Source of the DNA: an uncultured Oscillospiraceae bacterium
GTDB lineage: Bacteria; Bacillota; Clostridia; Oscillospirales; Oscillospiraceae
DNA length: 64,000 nt
Assembly (NCBI GenBank): GCA_934655875.1
Contig: CAKUHB010000005.1
Span: forward strand, 53,538-117,537
Direction: 5' to 3'
The notes under the pieces were generated by a model, which was not told where the DNA came from, did no database searches, and was given only the letters and a program-made list of their open reading frames with translations. The translations under genes and the position numbers were made by a program. The number at the start of each line of letters is the position of its first letter. Position 1 is the first letter of the stretch. This document shows positions 59,720 through 64,000 of the stretch, piece by piece.

Positions 59720-60403
59720 TTACTTTTCCCGCTTTTTCTGCCGGTCAATCTGCCGGTGCAGCAGGCCCAGCGCATCCGAGAGACTTCCGAGTCCGTCCAT
59801 GAGCCCTGAGCTGACGGCTTCTTCGCCGTAGAGAACTGTCCCGACGTCGGTGGCGATCTCATCCGTTGCCATCATATAGCGCAGGAACTCGTCCCGGGAA
59901 ATGTGGGAGTTCCGCGTGACAAAGCTGACGATCTGATCCTGAATCTGGTTAAAATACTGATAGGTCTGCGGCGCACCGACGACGAGCCCTGTCATGCGCA
60001 CCGGATGCACCGTCATGCTGGCCGTGGGGACGATCAGGCTCTTTTTGGCCGAGACCGCCAGCGGGATCCCGATGGAGTGTCCGCCGCCGAGGACGAGCGA
60101 CACGGTCGGCTTTTTCATTCCAGCGATCAGCTCGGCAATGGCAAGCCCCGCTTCAATATCGCCGCCCACAGTATTGAGAAGCAGCAGCAGGCCGTCGATT
60201 TCTTCGCTCTCTTCCACTGCGGCGAGCAGGGGAATGACGTGTTCATATTTGGTGGTTTTGACGGTCTCAGGAAGAACCTGATGCCCCTCGATCTGGCCGA
60301 TGATGGTCAGGGTGTAAATCGTTCCGCGCGCCGTTCTGGTCGTGGCGGAACCGAGGTCGATCAGCTCCTGCCGCGCCTGTGCTTCCTTTTTCGTTTCGCT
60401 CAT
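59720..60403 (-). CDS. ClpP/TepA-like serine protease
   Basis: A 227-residue ClpP-fold protein. LNTVGGDIEAGLAIAELI, the nucleophile region VLGGGHSIGIPLAVSAKK and MTVHPVRMTG with the catalytic histidine match the TepA/YmfB branch of ClpP-like proteases. Here it lies a few kilobases from ftsK. Canonical ClpP N-terminal loops and the ATPase-docking features are not evident, so it probably acts without ClpX or ClpC. Translocation enhancement was proposed for Bacillus TepA. AGGAGC precedes ATG 60403; the very long upstream frame is antisense to ybaK and the TSCPD gene and is not coding. Confidence 0.85.
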   Translation of the reverse strand: MSETKKEAQARQELIDLGSATTRTARGTIYTLTIIGQIEGHQVLPETVKTTKYEHVIPLLAAVEESEEIDGLLLLLNTVGGDIEAGLAIAELIAGMKKPTVSLVLGGGHSIGIPLAVSAKKSLIVPTASMTVHPVRMTGLVVGAPQTYQYFNQIQDQIVSFVTRNSHISRDEFLRYMMATDEIATDVGTVLYGEEAVSSGLMDGLGSLSDALGLLHRQIDRQKKREK

Positions 60404-60486
60404 TGTGTCCGCTCCTATTGCTTGATATGCATAGTTTGAACGATTTTTCCTGAAACATACGCCGGACATTCTGCGCAGCTGCCATC

Positions 60487-60515
60487 TTGCGCGGAATGCA
60501 AAAATCCTGTATAAT
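60487..60515 (+). promoter_or_regulatory. Sigma-A promoter of ybaK
   Basis: TTGCGC (60487-60492), 17 bases, perfect TATAAT (60510-60515), 26 bases before the start codon. Confidence 0.65.
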
Positions 60516-60541
60516 ACGCGTGGAATGAAGGAGGGATCGTC

Positions 60542-61012
60542 ATGACGAAGACAAACGTGATGCGCCTTCTCGACGCAGCAAAAATTCCATACCGCGCGGC
60601 GGAATATGCCTTTGATGAAAACGATCTGAACGGCATGCACGCGGCCGAAGGGATCGGCATGCCGCCGGAGCAGATCTTCAAGACGCTGGTCGCCAGAGGA
60701 GAGCGCAGCGGATTTGTGGTGTTCTGTATCCCGGTCTGCTGCGAGCTGGATCTGAAAAAGGCGGCAAAGGCAGCGGGGGATAAGAAGATCGAACTGCTGC
60801 ATGTGAAAGACCTTCTCGGCACGACCGGCTATATCCGCGGCGGATGCAGCCCCATCGGCATGAAGAAGCAGTTTCCGACGTATCTTGATGAAACGGCACA
60901 GTTGTATGATGAGGTCGGGATCTCTGCCGGCTGCCGCGGCTGTCAGGTTCTTCTGAACCCGGAACAGCTCGCTGATTATGTAAACGCATCGCTCTGCGAT
61001 CTGACAGAATAA
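60542..61012 (+). CDS. ybaK: Cys-tRNA(Pro)/Cys-tRNA(Cys) deacylase YbaK
   Basis: A 156-residue editing-domain protein. TNVMRLLDAAKIPYRAAEY, PEQIFKTLVARGERSGFVVF with the key lysine, and KDLLGTTGYIRGGCSPIGMK are YbaK signatures. It removes cysteine mischarged on tRNA(Pro) by prolyl-tRNA synthetase. AAGGAGGG precedes the ATG. It forms a short operon with the TSCPD protein 16 bases later. Together with ProX at 50137 the organism has two free-standing editors guarding proline codons. Confidence 0.93.
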   Translation: MTKTNVMRLLDAAKIPYRAAEYAFDENDLNGMHAAEGIGMPPEQIFKTLVARGERSGFVVFCIPVCCELDLKKAAKAAGDKKIELLHVKDLLGTTGYIRGGCSPIGMKKQFPTYLDETAQLYDEVGISAGCRGCQVLLNPEQLADYVNASLCDLTE

Positions 61013-61028
61013 CGAAAGGAGACCAATC

Positions 61029-61295
61029 ATGCATTTTACGTATAAGACAAAGGGAACCTGCTCACAGCAGATTCTGTTTGATGTTGACGACGGGAAGCTG
61101 CGCAACATTGAGTTTATCGGCGGCTGCAACGGCAACCTGCAAGGTATTTCCAAGCTGGTCGACGGCATGCCGATCGACGAGGTGATCGAGCGCCTGGACG
61201 GGATCCACTGCGGAATGAAGCAGACCTCCTGTCCCGACCAGCTGGCCAACGCACTCAAGCAGGCCAGGCAGAAGCTGGCGGAATCCAACGCATAA
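61029..61295 (+). CDS. TIGR03905-type TSCPD domain protein
   Basis: An 88-residue protein whose middle reads GCNGNLQGISKLVDGMPIDEVIERLDGI and ends HCGMKQTSCPDQLANAL, the TSCPD motif with conserved cysteines (only these fragments are diagnostic). TSCPD domains also form the tail of vitamin B12-dependent ribonucleotide reductases, where they probably bind metal. Stand-alone versions such as this are unassigned. AAAGGAG precedes the ATG, and a strong terminator follows the stop. Confidence 0.9.
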   Translation: MHFTYKTKGTCSQQILFDVDDGKLRNIEFIGGCNGNLQGISKLVDGMPIDEVIERLDGIHCGMKQTSCPDQLANALKQARQKLAESNA

Positions 61296-61330
61296 GAAAA
61301 AGGCTCTGGTGCTCCGGAGCCTTTTTCTTA
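61293..61330. terminator. Bidirectional terminator
   Basis: Perfect 14-base outer arms (61293-61306 and 61317-61330) with A and T runs. It ends the ybaK-TSCPD operon and the convergent dehydrogenase gene (stop at 61336). Confidence 0.92.
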
Positions 61331-61335
61331 TGCAA

Positions 61336-62394
61336 TTATACGAATCTGACGACGGGCTTGATGAGGTCTCGGGGCTTGTCCTTCATGAGACGCAGCGCCT
61401 GCGGCAGGCTGTCCCAGCCGTCAAAGACGTGCGTGATGAGCGGCTTGACGTCCAAGCGGCCGTTTGTCAGAAGCGCGGAAAGCCGCTCCATCTGCCGCCG
61501 GCCGCCCGGCATGAGTCCTCCGTTGATCTGCTTGTGCCCCATGCCGACGCCCCAGTCCGCGCGCGGGATACGGACATACTCGCCGCTGCCGAGATAATTG
61601 ACGTTGCCGATCCGGCCGCCGGGCTTCAGGGCGCGCACGACGGGGATAAACGTGTCGGTGTCGCCGCCCGCGATGATCGCGCAGTCGACGCCCTTTCCGC
61701 GCGTCAGCTCCAGAACCTGCTCGTCGATCGGCCCGTTTTTATAGCTGATAAATTCGCTTGCGCCGTAGCCTTTCGCTGCTTCGATGCAGACTGGACGTGT
61801 ACCGACGGCAAGGATCCTTGCTGCACCGCGGAGTGCTGCGCCGGCGACGGCCATCAGTCCGACCGGCCCGATGCCGACGACGAGTACCGTATCGCCAAAC
61901 CGCACATCCGCAAGCTCCGCGCCGTGGAAGCCGGTCGGTACCATGTCGGAGAGCATGCAGGCCTCCAGTATATCCATTCCGGCCGGCAGGTGCGCCAGGT
62001 TGCCGTCTGCGTCGTTGACGTGGAAATACTCTGCGAATACGCCGTCCTTGATATTGGAGAACTTCCAGCCGGCCAGCATGCCGCCGGAATGCATGGCGTA
62101 GCCCGCCTGCGCCTCCAGTGAGTTCCAATCCGGCGTGATGGCCGGGACGAGCACGCGGTCACCGGGACGGAAATCCCGTACCAGCGCGCCAACCTCCGTG
62201 ACCTCTGCGCAGCACTCATGCCCGAGGATCAGATTCTTTCGCTCGCCGACCGCGCCTTCCCAGACGGTATGCACGTCGGACGTACACACAGCGGCGGCCA
62301 GCGGGCGGCAGATCGCGTCCATCGGCCCGCAGACCGGCTTCGGCTTTTCGATCCAGCCGACCTCACCGATCCGCAGCATTGCAAATCCCTTCAT
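61336..62394 (-). CDS. NADP-dependent secondary alcohol (isopropanol-type) dehydrogenase
   Basis: A 352-residue zinc-dependent alcohol dehydrogenase. MKGFAMLRIGEVGWIEKPKP, VCTSDVHTVWEGAVGERKN with the zinc cysteine, LGHECCAEV with the zinc His-Glu pair, and DMVPTGFHGAEL with the zinc aspartate closely follow the Clostridium beijerinckii isopropanol dehydrogenase. The nucleotide fold GIGPVGLMAVAGAALRGA ends in VGTRPVC, where small residues plus Arg favour NADP. It should interconvert ketones such as acetone with secondary alcohols. The structural-zinc cysteine cluster of horse-type enzymes is absent, as expected for this group. Confidence 0.9.
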   Translation of the reverse strand: MKGFAMLRIGEVGWIEKPKPVCGPMDAICRPLAAAVCTSDVHTVWEGAVGERKNLILGHECCAEVTEVGALVRDFRPGDRVLVPAITPDWNSLEAQAGYAMHSGGMLAGWKFSNIKDGVFAEYFHVNDADGNLAHLPAGMDILEACMLSDMVPTGFHGAELADVRFGDTVLVVGIGPVGLMAVAGAALRGAARILAVGTRPVCIEAAKGYGASEFISYKNGPIDEQVLELTRGKGVDCAIIAGGDTDTFIPVVRALKPGGRIGNVNYLGSGEYVRIPRADWGVGMGHKQINGGLMPGGRRQMERLSALLTNGRLDVKPLITHVFDGWDSLPQALRLMKDKPRDLIKPVVRFV

Positions 62395-62452
62395 ACGATC
62401 CCTGCTTTCCTGTAAAATCGGGATAGTATGTGCGTCTGTCACAAAAATTATG

Positions 62453-63301
62453 TCAACCGTATATTCCAACGTAGGTGAAATTCTGCTTTGCCTCCGGCGT
62501 GGGGATCTCCGTCTGGATGATGGTCATATTTTCGGCCATTTTCTCCGTGACGTCCCAGTCGCCGCCCAGGAATACGACGCAGAGCTTTTCTGCGTCATAG
62601 AGCAGCAGAAAATGATGGGTAACATCCGAACCGCGGTCTGTGTCATATGTTTCGATCCAGCCGGCGTACAGGTCGTTCAGCATGCCCTCCTTGACGATCG
62701 TCGGGTCGTTTCCGGGCACCAGAAGATCGCAGCCTGCGACCTCGTTGGCGGACAGGCAGCTGAACGTGAAACGCACCTGCGAAGTGCTGTCAGTGGAATA
62801 AACGCAGTCCTTTGCCAGTTCGATCTGAGCGTCCGAGACGCCGTCCAGCTGCTCCGGGTCGCGCATGGCAATGACGTTATACAGATATGCGGTGTTGTCT
62901 GGAATCAGTGCCGTCGGCGTCCAGCCGAACTGCACGCCGCAGTAGGTGCCGGAGGTGCGGCCCTCCGTGTCGACACGGATGATCGCGTCTCTGGAAAAAT
63001 CATAGGAAAATGGCTCCAGCGTGCCGTCCGGCAGAATGGATGCGACATCGGCATGATAGGTGGTATTCTCGTTGGAAACAGATGCATAGTGCAGCACCTC
63101 CGCCGCACCGCACAGCACGGCGATGGCTGCGGCGGCAGCGATCACAATGCGGACAACGCGCTTGCGGCTGTGCTTTTTTGCATCCTGCCGTGCCAGAAGG
63201 AGCGTTCTTTCCAAAATCCTTGCCTGACGCTCCTCCGGCAGTGCATCGACCGGTACGTCCGGCAGCTGCGCTTCCTGAAAAATCGTATCAATGTTATTCA
63301 T
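62453..63301 (-). CDS. Single-pass membrane protein paired with a sigma factor (anti-sigma candidate)
   Basis: A 282-residue protein. A cytoplasmic N-terminus of about 50 residues (IDTIFQEAQLPDVPVDALPEER) is followed by one membrane helix (VVRIVIAAAAAIAVLCGAAEV) and an extracellular domain of ~210 residues with no family I recognise. The start ATG 63301 overlaps the sigma-factor stop, with GGGGAGG eight bases upstream. Position and topology match anti-sigma factors, although no zinc HxxxCxxC motif is visible. Anti-sigma function is therefore inference from context. Confidence 0.7.
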   Translation of the reverse strand: MNNIDTIFQEAQLPDVPVDALPEERQARILERTLLLARQDAKKHSRKRVVRIVIAAAAAIAVLCGAAEVLHYASVSNENTTYHADVASILPDGTLEPFSYDFSRDAIIRVDTEGRTSGTYCGVQFGWTPTALIPDNTAYLYNVIAMRDPEQLDGVSDAQIELAKDCVYSTDSTSQVRFTFSCLSANEVAGCDLLVPGNDPTIVKEGMLNDLYAGWIETYDTDRGSDVTHHFLLLYDAEKLCVVFLGGDWDVTEKMAENMTIIQTEIPTPEAKQNFTYVGIYG

Positions 63302-63836
63302 ATGCAAATCCTCCCCGGCATAACTCGGTTTTGATGGTCTCGCGGCTGCGCATCAGCCGCATGCGCACCGCCGCGGGCGAAAGGCCCAGGGCTGCGGCGA
63401 TCTCTGGTGCTGGTTGACATAAATCGTAGAACCGGCAGATGATCTCGCGATCCAGCTCCGGCAGCTGCGCGACTGCGCTGCGGAGCTGCTGCGCCTGTTC
63501 CTTTTTTGCGGCTTCCTCGAGAAGCACGTCCTCCGTCCCGGCCGCTTCTTCGTCCAGCGGCACCTCCATGCGTGCTTTTCGCAGCCGGTCGACGGTCTTG
63601 TTCCGCGCGACGCTCCCGAGCCACGCCCGAAGATGCCCGGACTTCACCGTCCGGCAGGACTGCCAGAGTGCGAAGAAGACGCTTGACGCCAGCTCGTCCT
63701 CGTCTTCCGGCGTGAGCTGGCAGCGGCTGCGGTTATGGATGACGGTCACGACATACGCGCTGTACTGCGCGATCACCGCCGCAAGCGCCTGCTCGTCCTT
63801 GCGGCGCAGCAGGGAAAGCAGCTGTTGTTCCTCCAT
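63294..63836 (-). CDS. ECF-type RNA polymerase sigma factor
   Basis: A 180-residue sigma-70 family protein. Region 2 covers about residues 12-95 (AVIAQYSAYVVTVIHNRS, DELASSVFFALWQS, HLRAWLGSVARNKTVDRLRK) and region 4 about 115-170 (AVAQLPELDREIICRFYD, PEIAAALGLSPAAVRMRLMRSRE). There is no region 3, as usual for ECF factors. GGAGG precedes the ATG at 63836. It forms a two-gene unit with its downstream membrane partner. The stimulus is unknown; no target promoter could be assigned. Confidence 0.9.
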   Translation of the reverse strand: MEEQQLLSLLRRKDEQALAAVIAQYSAYVVTVIHNRSRCQLTPEDEDELASSVFFALWQSCRTVKSGHLRAWLGSVARNKTVDRLRKARMEVPLDEEAAGTEDVLLEEAAKKEQAQQLRSAVAQLPELDREIICRFYDLCQPAPEIAAALGLSPAAVRMRLMRSRETIKTELCRGGFAYE

Positions 63837-63962
63837 GTGGATTCCTCCATGCTTTTGTATTGTCAGCTGACACCCTTATAGTCGGCAGACAGTGGAAAAG
63901 TGTAACAAAAGCCCGGCGCATGCAATGCTCATGGTTGGTAAAGAAGCAACAATAAATTAGAT

Positions 63963-63991
63963 ATGACAGTACCCCTGCTATTCCGTATAAT
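63963..63991 (+). promoter_or_regulatory. Sigma-A promoter reading out of the window
   Basis: ATGACA (63963-63968), 17 bases, perfect TATAAT (63986-63991). Transcription would start near 63998 and go rightward, divergent from the sigma-factor gene. The target gene is outside the window. Confidence 0.6.
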
Positions 63992-64000
63992 TTGGGGAAC

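Noticed and set aside
60404..61288. Upstream extension of the ClpP/TepA-like gene to 522 codons
   Set aside because: The added 295 residues are antisense to ybaK and the TSCPD gene and lack domains; ATG 60403 has a proper ribosome site and the family N-terminus.
1..64000. tRNA, rRNA or CRISPR features
   Set aside because: I looked for T-arm (GTTCGAATC-type) motifs, rRNA-like stretches and evenly spaced direct repeats in the intergenic regions and found none.

Overview
The window looks like chromosomal DNA from a GC-rich (high-50s %) anaerobic Firmicute, most likely an Oscillospiraceae-type clostridium. Pointers are Firmicute gene neighbourhoods (gdpP-rplI-dnaB, tilS-hpt-ftsH, rnj next to rpoD, a glpP antiterminator), AGGAGG ribosome binding sites, consensus sigma-A promoters, SLH-anchored surface proteins and several clostridial conserved unknowns. 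No rRNA, tRNA, CRISPR array or phage was found. The assignment to family level is inference from gene content.

Layout. 1-5.1 kb: a conserved small unknown, an SLH-anchored 5'-nucleotidase, a DUF5662 protein and a TusA/YedE pair of the type linked to selenium or sulfur handling. 5.1-13.7 kb, minus strand: a seven-gene housekeeping run (gdpP, rplI, dnaB, tilS, hpt, ftsH, radical SAM). 13.7-17 kb: rnj with a long leader, then rpoD. 17-22.3 kb: a secreted InlB-repeat/SLH-like protein, a MATE exporter, a threonine-synthase-like PLP enzyme and its YheO-type regulator. 22.3-29.4 kb: a complete glycerol regulon (glpP, a TetR-type regulator, glpK, glpF, two FAD oxidoreductases and a DUF1667 protein), with a terminator-like hairpin in the leader of glpP. 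29.4-34.7 kb: a histidinol-phosphatase-like gene and argCJBD, with an ArgR-box-like site overlapping the promoter. 34.7-42.7 kb: a Na/phosphate symporter, a cysteine-rich conserved unknown, a WecB/TagA glycosyltransferase, tmk, a DJ-1 protein, mltG and a U32 peptidase. 42.65-44.65 kb: an AT-richer accessory patch with a decayed reading frame, two small membrane proteins and a 27-bp inverted repeat pair. 44.65-64 kb: a DUF1624 membrane protein, an acyl-CoA ligase, a DUF362 ferredoxin protein, an LCP cell-wall ligase, ProX, an S-layer-like protein, an ECF S component, ftsK-uppP-pyk, a palindrome-rich gene-free block next to a candidate small RNA, a ClpP/TepA-like protease, YbaK, a TSCPD protein, an isopropanol-type alcohol dehydrogenase and a sigma factor with its membrane partner.

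Most genes are ordinary core functions. Joint themes are envelope building (mltG, uppP, LCP, WecB/TagA, SLH proteins), glycerol catabolism, arginine synthesis and tRNA quality control. The least explained parts are the candidate small RNA and hairpin block at 59.2-59.6 kb, the inverted repeat in the 44-kb patch, the glpP leader, and the 270-nt rnj leader. Start sites were moved from the longest ORF to the best ribosome binding site wherever the two disagreed.
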